Shown in pieces: positions 32,976 to 44,635 of a stretch of 64,000 nt of DNA (position 1 is its first letter; each line of letters opens with the position of its first letter). The notes under the pieces are model-generated. The model was not told where the DNA came from, searched no databases, and worked only from the letters and a program-made list of their open reading frames with translations. A program made the position numbers and the translations under genes. The DNA is from Duncaniella freteri (GTDB lineage Bacteria > Bacteroidota > Bacteroidia > Bacteroidales > Muribaculaceae): the NCBI RefSeq assembly GCF_004766125.1, contig NZ_SJSA01000002.1:372001-436000 (forward strand). The letters are read 5' to 3'.

Positions 32976-35093
32976 TTATTCTGCTTTTGTATCGGAGGAG
33001 TCAGCTTGTGGCTTGAGCCAACGGTCGAACCAGCGGAAGAACAGTCGCTGCCACATTACTGCGTTCTGAGGTTTCAGTATCCAGTGATTTTCATCGGGGA
33101 AGATCACCATTTCAGCAGGAATGCCACGGAGCTTAGCTGCGTTGAATGCCATTTCACCCTGAGATGAGAGGATGCGATAGTCGTATTCGCCATGAGAAAT
33201 CATGATTGGGGTATCCCAATTGTCGACATATTTATGAGGCGAGCATGCGAAAGTGCGTTGTGCTACAGCATTGTCTTTTTCCCAGAATGCGCCACCCATA
33301 TCCCAGTTGGCAAACCACATCTCTTCTGTTTCAAGATACTGGGCTTCCATATTGAAGATGCCTGCATGAGCAAGCAGGGCTGCAAATCGGTGGTTATGGT
33401 TGCCGGCAAGCCAATAGATGGAGAATCCGCCGTAGGATGCTCCGGTGGCTCCGATGCGCTTATCGTCTACATATGGATATTGCTTCATGTAATCAACAGC
33501 CGCGAGATAGTCGCGCATGTTCTGTCCGGGATAATCACCGGAGATCTGAGCATTCCATTCTGTGCCGAAACCAGGGAGCCCTCGGCGATTGGGTGCTATC
33601 ACTATGTATCCTTTGGATGCCATGAGGGCAAGGTTCCAGCGTGTGCTCCAGAACTGGCTCACAGCCTGCTGAGGACCCCCCTGGCAGTAAAGAATTGCGG
33701 GATAAGTCTTGGTGGAATCGAAGTCTGCCGGATAAAGTGTCCATACCAGCATCTCTTTGCCATCGGTGGTCGGTACCATCTCTTTCTTTACAGTCGGCAT
33801 CTTGAGGGAGGCAAGAAGCTCGGTATTGACATTTGTGAGACGTTTTACCTCTCCGTTGGCAATGCGCACTATCTCGTTGGGATAGGTCATTGCATGCTGA
33901 CGTGAATATACGGTGCCGTCCTTAGCCACCATGAGACCGGCATAGTCACATATGCCTGAAGCAATCTCCTTTACTTCATGAGACGCAACATCGATTGTGA
34001 ATACCGGAGTCACACCACCCTTATGGGCAATGAAATTGATGGTCTTGCCGTCGGGAGCCCAGGCGATCTCATTGACTGAGAAGTCCCAATTGTCTGTAAG
34101 ATCGGTCTTTTCTCCAGAAGCCATGTCGAGTGTGAAGATTCGGTTCTTGTCGCTCTCATATCCGTCATGCTCCATAGAGAGCCAGGCAAGTTTGGTGCCA
34201 TCGGGCGAGAATGTAGGATTGGTGTCATATCCCATCATACCCTCGGTGAGATTGCGGGTGGAAGAATCCGCAAGATTGTAGAGATACAAGTCTGAATTGG
34301 TGGAGATGGCATATTCTTTGCCTTCCTTCTTGCGGGAAGTATAGACTATGCTCTTTGAGTCAGGTGCCCAAGCAAATGATTCTGCACCGCCGAATGGGAG
34401 CATGGGAGCTTCGTAGCGTGGTTCGTCTGCCATAATGTCGACAGGATTGGAGGCTTTGGCTCCATCGAAATCCGCGATAAAGGGGTGGGGGATCTCCTTT
34501 ACCCACTGGTCCCAATGCTTGTACATCATGTCGTCAATGACACGTCCTGTGGCTTTTGGTAGGTCGGGATATATATCCTTGGCATCGCGTGAATATTTGA
34601 TGTTGGATATAAGGAGCACCTTGCTTTCATCAGGAGAGAATAGGAATCCGTTGACACCTTTCTCCATGTCGGTGATCTGTTTGCGGTTGGAGCCGTCGGC
34701 ATTCATTACCCATACCTGTGCTACATTGTCGGGGGCGTATATGAATGCTATCTTATTGCCGCCGTCAATCCAGCAGTAAGAGCTCTCGCTCTTAGAGGTC
34801 TTTGTGATGCGCTTGATGTCGGACCCATCAGTGTTCATCACATAGAGATCCATATTGCTGCGGTTCTCTTCCAGGCTTTCGTAAGAGATACCGAAGAGCA
34901 CTTTGGAGCCATCAGGTGATACTACCGGAGCTCCGACAGTGCCGAGAGCTTCGATGGCATCAATGTCGAATACACCTGTTGCGGATGTGAAATCCGGCTT
35001 ATCGATGATCTTCTCATTGCTATCTGACGAAGCCGAACATCCGGCAAGAAGTGTCGCGATAGCAGTTGATGTCATAATTGATTTGAGATTCAT
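32976..35093 (-). CDS. S9-family dipeptidyl/acylaminoacyl peptidase lipoprotein (DPP5-like)
   Basis: A 705-residue protein with a lipobox near the N-terminus (IATLLAGCSAS), so it is exported and lipid-anchored. Residues about 40-430 form a beta-propeller of WD/TolB-like repeats (SPDGSKVLFGISYE, SPDGTKLAWLS). The C-terminal alpha/beta hydrolase domain has the nucleophile in GATGASYGGFSIYW, the aspartate in ISHGEYDYRIL and the histidine in PDENHWILKP. It should release dipeptides from extracellular peptides in the periplasm, like DPP5 of Porphyromonas. It begins 6 bp after prs ends and is likely cotranscribed. Strict substrate preference is unknown. Confidence 0.9.
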   Translation of the reverse strand: MNLKSIMTSTAIATLLAGCSASSDSNEKIIDKPDFTSATGVFDIDAIEALGTVGAPVVSPDGSKVLFGISYESLEENRSNMDLYVMNTDGSDIKRITKTSKSESSYCWIDGGNKIAFIYAPDNVAQVWVMNADGSNRKQITDMEKGVNGFLFSPDESKVLLISNIKYSRDAKDIYPDLPKATGRVIDDMMYKHWDQWVKEIPHPFIADFDGAKASNPVDIMADEPRYEAPMLPFGGAESFAWAPDSKSIVYTSRKKEGKEYAISTNSDLYLYNLADSSTRNLTEGMMGYDTNPTFSPDGTKLAWLSMEHDGYESDKNRIFTLDMASGEKTDLTDNWDFSVNEIAWAPDGKTINFIAHKGGVTPVFTIDVASHEVKEIASGICDYAGLMVAKDGTVYSRQHAMTYPNEIVRIANGEVKRLTNVNTELLASLKMPTVKKEMVPTTDGKEMLVWTLYPADFDSTKTYPAILYCQGGPQQAVSQFWSTRWNLALMASKGYIVIAPNRRGLPGFGTEWNAQISGDYPGQNMRDYLAAVDYMKQYPYVDDKRIGATGASYGGFSIYWLAGNHNHRFAALLAHAGIFNMEAQYLETEEMWFANWDMGGAFWEKDNAVAQRTFACSPHKYVDNWDTPIMISHGEYDYRILSSQGEMAFNAAKLRGIPAEMVIFPDENHWILKPQNAVMWQRLFFRWFDRWLKPQADSSDTKAE

Positions 35094-35099
35094 GGATTA

Positions 35100-36044
35100 T
35101 TATTTGATAAGGTATTGCGAGGAGATTGATTCGTGGGTGTGCACACGACGGATAGTGTCGGCAAAGAGCCTTGCTACCGAAAGGATTGTCACCTTATGAC
35201 ATGACTTTGTGAATGGTATGGAATTGGTGAACATAATCTCGACAAGAGCGGAGTTGTCCACACGCTCGGATGCCGGATCACTCATGATGGCGTGGGAGCA
35301 TAATGCCCTCACACTGCGGGCTCCTGACTGCATCATGAGGTCGGCAGCTTTCGTGATAGTGCCTGCTGTGTCCACCATGTCGTCTACAAGAATCACATCC
35401 TTGTCCTTGACATCGCCGATGACGGTCATTGTGGCTACCACATTGGCTTTAGCGCGCTGCTTATGGCAAAGTACAAGGGGTACATTGAGGTACTTTGCGT
35501 AACTGTTGGCGCGTTTTGCTCCGCCCACATCCGGTGATGCGATGACCAGGTCCTTAAGATTAAGCGATTGTATATAGGGGATGAATACTGACGATGCGTA
35601 GAGGTGATCCACCGGGATATCAAAGAATCCCTGAATCTGGTCGGCGTGAAGATCCATTGCGATGACGCGGTCCACTCCGGCTGTGGTGAGAAGATTGGCT
35701 ACAAGCTTTGCGGCTATGGATACGCGCGGCTTATCCTTGCGGTCCTGACGCGCCCAGCCGAAATAGGGCATTACAGCGATGATGGATGCTGCCGATGCTC
35801 GCTTTGCTGCGTCAATCATAAGCAGAAGCTCCATGAGGTTGTCGGAATTCGGGAATGTGGATTGCACGAGGTATACCTCGCATCCACGAATGGATTCCTC
35901 AAAGGATACTTCAAACTCGCCGTCGGCAAAGTACTGGATGTTCATCTTGCCAAGCTCGCAACCGAGCTCACGGCAGATCTCTTTAGCCATATACTGTGAT
36001 TTCGTACCGGCAAATACTTTGATTGGTGGAAGATTGTCAATCAT
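35100..36044 (-). CDS. prs: Ribose-phosphate pyrophosphokinase
   Basis: The start is set at the ATG at 36044, giving 314 residues that begin just before the family motif IKVFAGTKSQYMAKEIC; a frame from 36095 would include the promoter. The flexible loop and ATP region read YFGWARQDRKDKPRVSI, and the ribose-5-phosphate loop reads DVILVDDMVDTAGTITKA. It makes PRPP for nucleotides, histidine, tryptophan and NAD. It leads a prs-S9 peptidase pair, with the promoter at 36093. Length is typical. Confidence 0.97.
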   Translation of the reverse strand: MIDNLPPIKVFAGTKSQYMAKEICRELGCELGKMNIQYFADGEFEVSFEESIRGCEVYLVQSTFPNSDNLMELLLMIDAAKRASAASIIAVMPYFGWARQDRKDKPRVSIAAKLVANLLTTAGVDRVIAMDLHADQIQGFFDIPVDHLYASSVFIPYIQSLNLKDLVIASPDVGGAKRANSYAKYLNVPLVLCHKQRAKANVVATMTVIGDVKDKDVILVDDMVDTAGTITKAADLMMQSGARSVRALCSHAIMSDPASERVDNSALVEIMFTNSIPFTKSCHKVTILSVARLFADTIRRVHTHESISSQYLIK

Positions 36045-36092
36045 AATGTGTGATAATGAAGAGTTTTTGGCTTTCCTTAAGCTTTGATAGTG

Positions 36093-36100
36093 CAAAATTA
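36093..36100 (-). promoter_or_regulatory. -7 promoter box of prs
   Basis: The minus strand reads TAATTTTG, 48 bp before the prs ATG. No TTG is obvious at the ideal -33 distance. Confidence 0.55.
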
Positions 36101-36150
36101 CGAAAAAACAACTTATAAGAGTGCTTTATTTGTGAAAAAATATTACGCTC

Positions 36151-37227
36151 TTAATGTGATGCCGTATAATTGCGCCATTTCTCTAAAAGTGCGGTCATGT
36201 CGGCAGGAATAGGTGCTGTGAAAAACATTTCCTGTCCTGTGACCGGATGCACAAATCCGAGGGTGCGGGCATGAAGAGCCTGGCGGGGACAGATCTCGAA
36301 GCAGTTGGATATGAACTTTTGATATGTACCTGTGCGTTCGCCTCTGAGTATCTTGTCTCCTCCGTATCGAGCATCGCTGAATAGAGGATGTCCTATGTGA
36401 GTCATATGAACACGTATCTGATGTGTGCGTCCGGTTTCAAGAACGCACTTAACCAGTGCTGTGTGCCCGAAATTCTCAAGTGTCTCATAGTGGGTGACTG
36501 CGTGTTTGCCTGTAGGATCGTCGGGTGGAAGGACTGTCATTTGCAGGCGGTCCTTGGGATGGCGTCCGATATTCCCCTCGATCCTGCCGTTTGCAGGGTC
36601 AGGCACCCCCCATACGAGTGCATTGTATTCTCGTTTTGTAGTCTTGTTGAAAAACTGTTTGCCGAGATGAGTCTTTGCATCCGGAGTTTTTGCTATCACA
36701 AGAAGTCCGGACGTGTCTTTGTCTATTCTGTGCACCAGACCCAGGCGCGGGTCGGACACATCATATTCAGGATTGTCGCGGAAATGCCATGCAAGAGCAT
36801 TCACAAGTGTGCCTGAGTAGTTACCGTGGCCCGGATGCACAACAAGTCCGGCAGGTTTGTTGACCACAAGTACGGCTTCGTCCTCATATACAATATCCAA
36901 TGGAATGTCCTGGGCTATGATCTCAATTTCATAGCGTGGACGGTCCATTACTATCTGTATGACATCCAATGGTTTGACACGGTAGTTTGACTTTACTGCC
37001 TTACCGTTGACAAGTATGCAGCCTGCATCGGCAGCCTGTTGCACACGGTTGCGGGATGAGTGTTCAAGCCGTGCGACAAGAAACTTGTCGACACGCAGCA
37101 ACTGCTGACCTTTGTCGGCAACGAATCTGAAATGCTCGTATATTTCTCCAGACTCAGTGGTGCCCTCTTGGGTCTCAACGAGGCTGTCAAGCAAGTCGAG
37201 CTCTTCGGCATCGAAATCCTGTGCCAT
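36151..37227 (-). CDS. RluD-family 23S rRNA pseudouridine synthase
   Basis: A 358-residue protein. An N-terminal S4 RNA-binding domain spans about residues 35-100 (LLRVDKFLVARLEHSSRNRV). The pseudouridine synthase domain follows, with the catalytic aspartate in GLVHRIDKDTSGLLVIAK and later TGRTHQIRVHM. It isomerises uridines in helix 69 of 23S rRNA (positions 1911, 1915, 1917) if it is the true RluD orthologue. It is the third gene of lon-PASTA-rluD, 12 bp after the PASTA gene, an arrangement also seen in other Bacteroidota. Confidence 0.92.
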   Translation of the reverse strand: MAQDFDAEELDLLDSLVETQEGTTESGEIYEHFRFVADKGQQLLRVDKFLVARLEHSSRNRVQQAADAGCILVNGKAVKSNYRVKPLDVIQIVMDRPRYEIEIIAQDIPLDIVYEDEAVLVVNKPAGLVVHPGHGNYSGTLVNALAWHFRDNPEYDVSDPRLGLVHRIDKDTSGLLVIAKTPDAKTHLGKQFFNKTTKREYNALVWGVPDPANGRIEGNIGRHPKDRLQMTVLPPDDPTGKHAVTHYETLENFGHTALVKCVLETGRTHQIRVHMTHIGHPLFSDARYGGDKILRGERTGTYQKFISNCFEICPRQALHARTLGFVHPVTGQEMFFTAPIPADMTALLEKWRNYTASH

Positions 37228-37239
37228 TACAGAAGTTAT

Positions 37240-37827
37240 TTAAAATAGATCCGGATTGATTTCAACAGCATCGGTGTCAGCCGATACGGAGTCAGGTATC
37301 AGTTCCTGTACGCCTTCTCCAACTTCAAGCTCGATACGTGCTCCGGCAGGTACGCGTGCTCCTGCCTGTAGTCGTGCTCCTTTATATCTCACTGCGAGAA
37401 CAAGATCCTTAAATTCGCTTGGCACACGGCGTTCGACGATATTTTTGATGTCAAGCCCCTCAAGAATAGAACGTGCCTGCCTTAGTGATATGTCGGTCAG
37501 TGACGGTAGAGTGACCATCTTGGGGGAGAAGGCATGTATGGTGAGGAATACCTCGCGTCCTTCTTTCACAATAGTCCCTGCCTTTGGGTTCTGTTCAATC
37601 ACAGTGCCTGGTGCAGTGTGATTGTCATATACGGAGTCTGCAACGATCCCTTTCAGTCCTTCCGCATTAAGGATATCCATTGCCTTGTTGTAGGCAAGGG
37701 TACGTACTGCCGGAACCGAAATAGTGTCACCATGCCGGGTCCAGGAGTCGAGCCATAGCATCGATAGCCATCCGATAACCAATGCGGCGACTATCATGAG
37801 CCCGATGTTTATGAATATTGTTCTCAT
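37240..37827 (-). CDS. Membrane-anchored PASTA-domain protein
   Basis: A 195-residue protein with one N-terminal membrane helix (IFINIGLMIVAALVIGWLSM) and at least two PASTA repeats outside: one near ISVPAVRTLAYNKAMDIL, the second near VTLPSLTDISLRQARSILEG, with a third, shorter strand set after it. In Gram-positives PASTA repeats read muropeptides through a linked Ser/Thr kinase or a PBP; here there is no kinase. Located between lon and rluD with 1-bp and 12-bp spacing. The role in Bacteroidota is unclear; a cell-wall sensor or scaffold is inferred. Confidence 0.85.
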   Translation of the reverse strand: MRTIFINIGLMIVAALVIGWLSMLWLDSWTRHGDTISVPAVRTLAYNKAMDILNAEGLKGIVADSVYDNHTAPGTVIEQNPKAGTIVKEGREVFLTIHAFSPKMVTLPSLTDISLRQARSILEGLDIKNIVERRVPSEFKDLVLAVRYKGARLQAGARVPAGARIELEVGEGVQELIPDSVSADTDAVEINPDLF

Positions 37828-37828
37828 T

Positions 37829-40213
37829 TTATTTCGTTATGGCTATATCAAATACATCCTCAATGTTTTTAACATAGTGGAATGTCAAACCTTCGAGATA
37901 TATCGGACGAATATCCTCGATGTCCTTACGGTTGTCGGCACACAATATTATGTCAGTTATGCCGGCACGTTTGGCAGCGAGTATTTTCTCCTTTATGCCG
38001 CCTACAGGCAATACTTTCCCACGTAGAGTTATCTCTCCTGTCATTGCCAGCCGGTTGCGTACAGGACGACCTGTAAGGGCGGAAAGTATAGAAGTACATA
38101 GAGTGATGCCGGCTGACGGACCGTCCTTGGGTATGGCTCCTTCCGGGACATGGATGTGCAGTGCATGGGTGTCAAACCATTCACTGTCGATGCCGTACCG
38201 GTCACTGTATGAACGCACTATCTGTGATGCAATGATGGCCGACTCCTTCATTACGTCGCCAAGATTGCCGGTGAGCGTGAGTTTCTCATTCTTGGCTTGG
38301 GAGAAAGATGACTCAATAAATAGAATCTCTCCGCCAACGGCTGTCCAGGCAAGTCCTACTGCTACGCCGGGATGATCACTCGCCTCGTATCGTTCTGGTG
38401 TGAAACGTTCTACTCCGAGATATTCGCGCAGTGTTTCGGGTGTTACATTCAGGGAGTATCCCTCTCCGCGCATTTTACGTAGCACTATGCGACGCACCAC
38501 TTTGGCTATCTGCTTTTCGAGTTGACGCACACCGCTCTCGCTGGTGTAACCTTCCACCATCTTGGTTATTGCCTCGGGCGTGAAATTTATTTCATCTTCA
38601 CCGAAGCCGTTCTCTTTGCTGACACGAGGTATTAGATGACGGCGTGCGATCTCGATTTTCTCTTCCATGAGATATCCTGATATGTCGATTATCTCCATGC
38701 GGTCAAGCAAAGGCTGCGGTATGGTGGAAAGAGTATTGGCTGTAGCTATGAACAGCACATGTGACAGGTCGTAGTCCACATCCACATAATTGTCATGGAA
38801 GTGGCTGTTCTGTTCCGGATCAAGCACTTCAAGAAGAGCGGCTGAAGGGTCCCCCTTGAAGTCGTTGCCTGTCTTGTCGATCTCGTCAAGCAACAGCACC
38901 GGATTGGAACTTCCAGCTCTGCGTACGGCATCGATGATTCTGCCTGGCATCGCTCCGATGTAAGTTCGGCGGTGGCCGCGTATTTCGGATTCATCATGCA
39001 GACCTCCGAGTGACACCCTCTGGTATTTGCGGTTGAGAGCTCGTGCTATTGACTGACCGAGAGAAGTCTTGCCTACACCGGGTGCACCTACCAGACATAT
39101 TATGGGGGAACGTCCGTGGGGGGTATTCATCATTACAGCCAATTGCTCCAGGATACGTTCTTTAACCTTTTCCAACCCATAATGGTCACGGTCAAGGGTG
39201 CGCTCTGCCTCTGAAAAATCGGCGTTTATCGCGTCTTCGACATTCCATGGCAGATCAGTGAGTACCTGAAGGTAGCTGTATTGAACGGAGTAGTCGGGGC
39301 TTTGAGGGTTGAGTCGGCGTAACTTTTCAAGTTCCTTATTGAATGCAGCCCTTACCTTTTCAGGCATATTGAGTGCAGCAGCTTTTTTCTCGAATGCTAT
39401 GCTGTCGTCATCGTTGCCGTAGAGCTGTTCTCGTAATGCTTCAAATTCATGCTGAAGGAAATGATTGCGTTGCTGCTCATCAATGTTCTTCATCGCTTTC
39501 CGGCGTATTTCGGAGCGAATTTCAAAGAACTGCTCCTGACGTGCGATAAGTGCCATCAGCTGCATGGCTCTGTCCTTCAGGCGGGAATGACGCAGGAGGT
39601 CCATCTTCTCCGATAGATCGAATCCGGCATGAGTAGAGATCATGTTGACCATAAGCCCTGGGGCTTTAAGGTCTTTGATGTTTACAATCAGTTCATTGGA
39701 GTTGTCTCCATTCTGACCGAGTATGCGAAGGGTTGTCGAGCGTATATCCTCGATAAGTACTGCAAATTCCTTATCGGTTGGGCGTGGTGTGGTCTCTCTG
39801 CATTCTTTGGCTCTTACTGATAGGGCGCCGGGGATAGTTTCTCCAGGTCCTTCTCCTAATATCTTTACTTTCCCTCTTGCGCTGAGTATGGCTGTAGTTG
39901 TGCCGTCAGGAAGTTCGAGCACCTTTACGACATCAGCTATGACACCATAAGTGTTAAGATCGCTTACAGATGGAGTCTCTATGCCAGGATCGGTCTGACA
40001 GAAAACTCCTACAGGGATTTTCTTTTCAACGGCAGCGTTGACGGTCCTGACTGTAAGGTCTCTGCCCATCATAATGGGCACTGTGATAAATGGGAACAGC
40101 ACCATGTCACGCAATGGTATGACCGGAAGATCATCGAGCGTTGGTGATGCCTGTTTGCCGTCGGGAGAGATGTCAATCTGTCCGATTGATATTATCTTTG
40201 GTTCATCTTTCAT
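37829..40213 (-). CDS. lon: ATP-dependent protease Lon
   Basis: A full-length 794-residue Lon. The N-terminal LON substrate domain spans about 28-220 (LPVIPLRDMVLFPFITVP). The AAA+ domain has Walker A in CLVGAPGVGKTSLGQSIA and Walker B in PVLLLDEIDKTGND. The C-terminal protease has the catalytic serine in PKDGPSAGITLCTSI and the lysine in PVGGIKEKILAAKRAG. It degrades misfolded and selected regulatory proteins. It heads the lon-PASTA-rluD operon with a TAACTTTG promoter about 40 bp upstream. Confidence 0.98.
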   Translation of the reverse strand: MKDEPKIISIGQIDISPDGKQASPTLDDLPVIPLRDMVLFPFITVPIMMGRDLTVRTVNAAVEKKIPVGVFCQTDPGIETPSVSDLNTYGVIADVVKVLELPDGTTTAILSARGKVKILGEGPGETIPGALSVRAKECRETTPRPTDKEFAVLIEDIRSTTLRILGQNGDNSNELIVNIKDLKAPGLMVNMISTHAGFDLSEKMDLLRHSRLKDRAMQLMALIARQEQFFEIRSEIRRKAMKNIDEQQRNHFLQHEFEALREQLYGNDDDSIAFEKKAAALNMPEKVRAAFNKELEKLRRLNPQSPDYSVQYSYLQVLTDLPWNVEDAINADFSEAERTLDRDHYGLEKVKERILEQLAVMMNTPHGRSPIICLVGAPGVGKTSLGQSIARALNRKYQRVSLGGLHDESEIRGHRRTYIGAMPGRIIDAVRRAGSSNPVLLLDEIDKTGNDFKGDPSAALLEVLDPEQNSHFHDNYVDVDYDLSHVLFIATANTLSTIPQPLLDRMEIIDISGYLMEEKIEIARRHLIPRVSKENGFGEDEINFTPEAITKMVEGYTSESGVRQLEKQIAKVVRRIVLRKMRGEGYSLNVTPETLREYLGVERFTPERYEASDHPGVAVGLAWTAVGGEILFIESSFSQAKNEKLTLTGNLGDVMKESAIIASQIVRSYSDRYGIDSEWFDTHALHIHVPEGAIPKDGPSAGITLCTSILSALTGRPVRNRLAMTGEITLRGKVLPVGGIKEKILAAKRAGITDIILCADNRKDIEDIRPIYLEGLTFHYVKNIEDVFDIAITK

Positions 40214-40247
40214 GTGCAGTCGAATAGTGTGCCTGAATTTGCGACCC

Positions 40248-40255
40248 CAAAGTTA
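40248..40255 (-). promoter_or_regulatory. -7 promoter box of lon
   Basis: The minus strand reads TAACTTTG, about 35 bp before the lon ATG. The palindrome at 40282-40325, which ends the thi operon, lies immediately upstream. Confidence 0.6.
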
Positions 40256-40281
40256 CGAAAAATACGGATTGTGACAAAATG

Positions 40282-40325
40282 AAGTGAACCCTAAAAGTTT
40301 TGTGTGCTGCTTTTAGGGTTCACTT
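40282..40325 (-). terminator. Perfect palindrome ending the thiamine operon
   Basis: Perfect 16-bp arms (40282-40297/40310-40325) around 12 nt, 17 bp after thiH. The stem core AGTGAACCCTAAAAG is similar in plan to the palindrome at 57658-57705. It should act as a terminator for the leftward thi transcript. The loop is T/G-rich. Confidence 0.8.
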
Positions 40326-40341
40326 TGTTCAAGAAGGTTCC

Positions 40342-41451
40342 TTAGTCAAAGACTTTGTCCCAGTCTTTCCATACGGCTTCGTAACCGAGGCGTCTGATCT
40401 CGTCGGTTACGGCTTTTGGAGACCTGGGGTCTGATACCTCAAACTGTTCCAAGGCATCGGGAGTCGAGCGGTAGCCTCCAGGTTCGGTTTTGCTTCCGGC
40501 ACTCATTGATGTGACACCGAGTTTCATCATATTTGCGCGGAAGGTAGGGTTCTCTCGTGTTGAATATGATATGTCGATATCATGGTCAAATATGCGGAAT
40601 GCGAATGTCACCTGTGCGAGTTCACGGTCGCTCATCACCACTTTCGGCTGGTAACCGCCTTCGGCTGGGCACATGCGCGGGAAGTTTACGCTGTACTTGG
40701 TCTGCCAGTAGTTCTTGCGCAGATACCTGAGGTGGCGTGCAAGCATGGTGAGATCGGTGCGCCAGTCCTCCAGTCCGATCAGTACACCCATGCCTATTTT
40801 GTGCACTCCTGCCTGACCCATACGGTCGAATCCGTTTACACGCCAGTCGAAAATTGATTTCATCCCTTTCGGATGATATTTTCGGTAGTTTTCTTTATGG
40901 TATGTTTCCTGGAAACATACCACTCCGTTGAGTCCGCTGTGGGTGAGACGCTTGTAATCTTCAGCACTCATTGGACCTACCTCAATGGTGAGGTTGTTGA
41001 AGTACGGTCGTGCAGTCCGAATTACCTGCTCGATATAGTCGGCTCCATTGATTTTGGGGTGCTCACCTGACACGATGAGAAGATTCTCGAAAGGTCCGAG
41101 TTCACGGATAGCTTCGCACTCCGCTTTGACCTGATCCATGGTCAGGGTGACACGTGTGAGAGGGTTGTTGTGGTTGAAACCGCAATATACGCAACAGTTG
41201 GCACAAGCATTTGACACATAAAGCGGAATGTACATTGAGATGGTCTTGCCGAAACGCTCCAATGTGTATCGGTGGCTCAGTTGAGCCATCTCCTCAAGGA
41301 ATGGTTCAGCGGCAGGTGAGATGAGGGCCATGAAGTCCTCTACAGTAAGATGCTCCTTTCGTAAGGCTGCACGGACATCGGAGGCTGTTCGGGAGGCAAT
41401 GAACCGTCCGGTCTCATCCCAATCGTATTTTTCTAATTCGTCTGAAAACAT
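40342..41451 (-). CDS. thiH: 2-iminoacetate synthase ThiH
   Basis: A 369-residue radical-SAM enzyme. The cluster motif CX3CX2C is in VSNACANCCVYCGFNH. SAM-binding strands follow with FENLLIVSGEHPK and ECEAIRELGP upstream, and the C-terminal BATS-like region ends the protein. It cleaves tyrosine to dehydroglycine (2-iminoacetate) and p-cresol, feeding the ThiG thiazole step under anaerobic conditions. It is the last gene of the operon, 8 bp after thiC. Confidence 0.97.
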   Translation of the reverse strand: MFSDELEKYDWDETGRFIASRTASDVRAALRKEHLTVEDFMALISPAAEPFLEEMAQLSHRYTLERFGKTISMYIPLYVSNACANCCVYCGFNHNNPLTRVTLTMDQVKAECEAIRELGPFENLLIVSGEHPKINGADYIEQVIRTARPYFNNLTIEVGPMSAEDYKRLTHSGLNGVVCFQETYHKENYRKYHPKGMKSIFDWRVNGFDRMGQAGVHKIGMGVLIGLEDWRTDLTMLARHLRYLRKNYWQTKYSVNFPRMCPAEGGYQPKVVMSDRELAQVTFAFRIFDHDIDISYSTRENPTFRANMMKLGVTSMSAGSKTEPGGYRSTPDALEQFEVSDPRSPKAVTDEIRRLGYEAVWKDWDKVFD

Positions 41452-41459
41452 TTTGTCAA

Positions 41460-43202
<1,743 letters not shown>

Positions 43203-43210
43203 TTAGGATT

Positions 43211-43987
43211 TTAGAGATCAAGGAATGCAGTGAGAGGGCTGGTTGCACTTGCTGAGTCGGATACTGAGCCAAGCCCGGCAAGATATGCTTTGCGTCCGGC
43301 TTCTACTGCGAGCCTGAATGCCACTGCCATTTCCACAGGGTCTCCTGCCACAGCGATAGCTGTATTTACGAGTACTGCATCTGCTCCGATTTCCATAGCA
43401 TCGGCGGCATGCGAGGGTGCGCCAAGTCCGGCATCAATGACTACAGGCACACGGCTTTCAGCAATAATTATTTCAAGAAGGTCGCGAGTCTTGAGGCCTT
43501 TGTTGGTGCCTATGGGTGCTCCGAGCGGCATGACGGCTGCTGTCCCGACTTCCTCAAGGCGTTTGCACAGCACAGGGTCTGCCTGAATGTAGGGTAGTAC
43601 CTTGAAACCTTGTTTTGCAAGTATCTCAGTTGCCTTGAGAGTTTCGATGGGGTCGGGGAGAAGATATTTTGGATCGGGATGGATCTCAAGCTTGATGAAA
43701 TCGGTCCCGAAACAGTCTCTGGCAAGGTTGGCGGCGAGGACAGCCTCATCGGCGTTGCGCACGCCTGAAGTATTGGGGAGGAACTGTACATTTTCGCGAT
43801 TGATATGTGCGAGCATGTCATCCTCTTCCTCGTGCTGCATATCAATGCGCTTCATTGCCACTGTTATCATCTGAGAGCCGGAAGCGAGGATGGATTCAAG
43901 CATCAGACGGTTGGATGCGAATTTTCCTGTGCCTACAAACAGGCGTGAGGTGAATTCTTTTCCGCCGATAGTTAGAATGTCTTTCAT
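43211..43987 (-). CDS. thiG: Thiazole synthase ThiG
   Basis: A 258-residue TIM-barrel protein beginning [19 protein letters not shown]. The Schiff-base lysine region is in [17 protein letters not shown] and the phosphate loop in [20 protein letters not shown]. It condenses deoxyxylulose phosphate, 2-iminoacetate and ThiS thiocarboxylate to the thiazole ring. It starts 18 bp after thiE. Confidence 0.97.
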   Translation of the reverse strand: MKDILTIGGKEFTSRLFVGTGKFASNRLMLESILASGSQMITVAMKRIDMQHEEEDDMLAHINRENVQFLPNTSGVRNADEAVLAANLARDCFGTDFIKLEIHPDPKYLLPDPIETLKATEILAKQGFKVLPYIQADPVLCKRLEEVGTAAVMPLGAPIGTNKGLKTRDLLEIIIAESRVPVVIDAGLGAPSHAADAMEIGADAVLVNTAIAVAGDPVEMAVAFRLAVEAGRKAYLAGLGSVSDSASATSPLTAFLDL

Positions 43988-44005
43988 TATCTTATATGGG
44001 GTTTG

Positions 44006-44635
44006 TTACTGTTTCTTGGTTGAGTTCAATGTTTCAATCAACTGGCGTGTATACTTTACAGGATTAGGAGCGTTTATGATGGAACCGCTTACAGCCACAC
44101 CGTTTACACCTGTAGCCATTATCTCAGGGATATCTTCAAGAGTGATGCCTCCGATCGCCACTATCGGCAGGGGGATGTCTGCCTCACGGACTTTATTGAC
44201 CACTTCGCGGTAGCCGTCGGGTCCGAGTAATGGTGACAGATTTTTCTTTGTTGTAGTGTAGCGGAAAGGACCGAGACCCACATAGTCGACATCCCATCCT
44301 TTCAATCGGAGTATATCGTCGGCAGTATTGGCTGTCACTCCTATTATCGCTTCTGCTCCCATTGTCTCGCGAGCCTGTAAAGGATTCATGTCATTTTTGC
44401 CTAAATGCACTCCGTGAACTCCCATTTCCATGGCAAGCTCTACGCGGTCGTCAAACACGAGAAATGCCTCGTTTTCTTTACATAGAGGAATAATCTCAAG
44501 GGCTGTCTGTCGGAATTCCTCATCCGATATATCTTTGATTCTCAGTTGTATCCATTTGCATCCTCCTTCGAGGACCATTTGCACCTCCTCAGCGATGCTG
44601 TATCGGTCGCTGGGATGAGTAATAAACATTAACAT
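44006..44635 (-). CDS. thiE: Thiamine-phosphate synthase ThiE
   Basis: A 209-residue TIM-barrel enzyme with QLRIKDISDEEF, the pyrophosphate-binding GVHGVHLGKNDM and the GVTANTADDIL and VAIGGITLEDIPEI loops of ThiE. It joins hydroxymethylpyrimidine diphosphate to the thiazole carboxylate phosphate to form thiamine phosphate. Its start overlaps the end of the TenI-like gene by 7 bp. A second, divergent relative (TenI-like) lies just upstream. Confidence 0.95.
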   Translation of the reverse strand: MLMFITHPSDRYSIAEEVQMVLEGGCKWIQLRIKDISDEEFRQTALEIIPLCKENEAFLVFDDRVELAMEMGVHGVHLGKNDMNPLQARETMGAEAIIGVTANTADDILRLKGWDVDYVGLGPFRYTTTKKNLSPLLGPDGYREVVNKVREADIPLPIVAIGGITLEDIPEIMATGVNGVAVSGSIINAPNPVKYTRQLIETLNSTKKQ

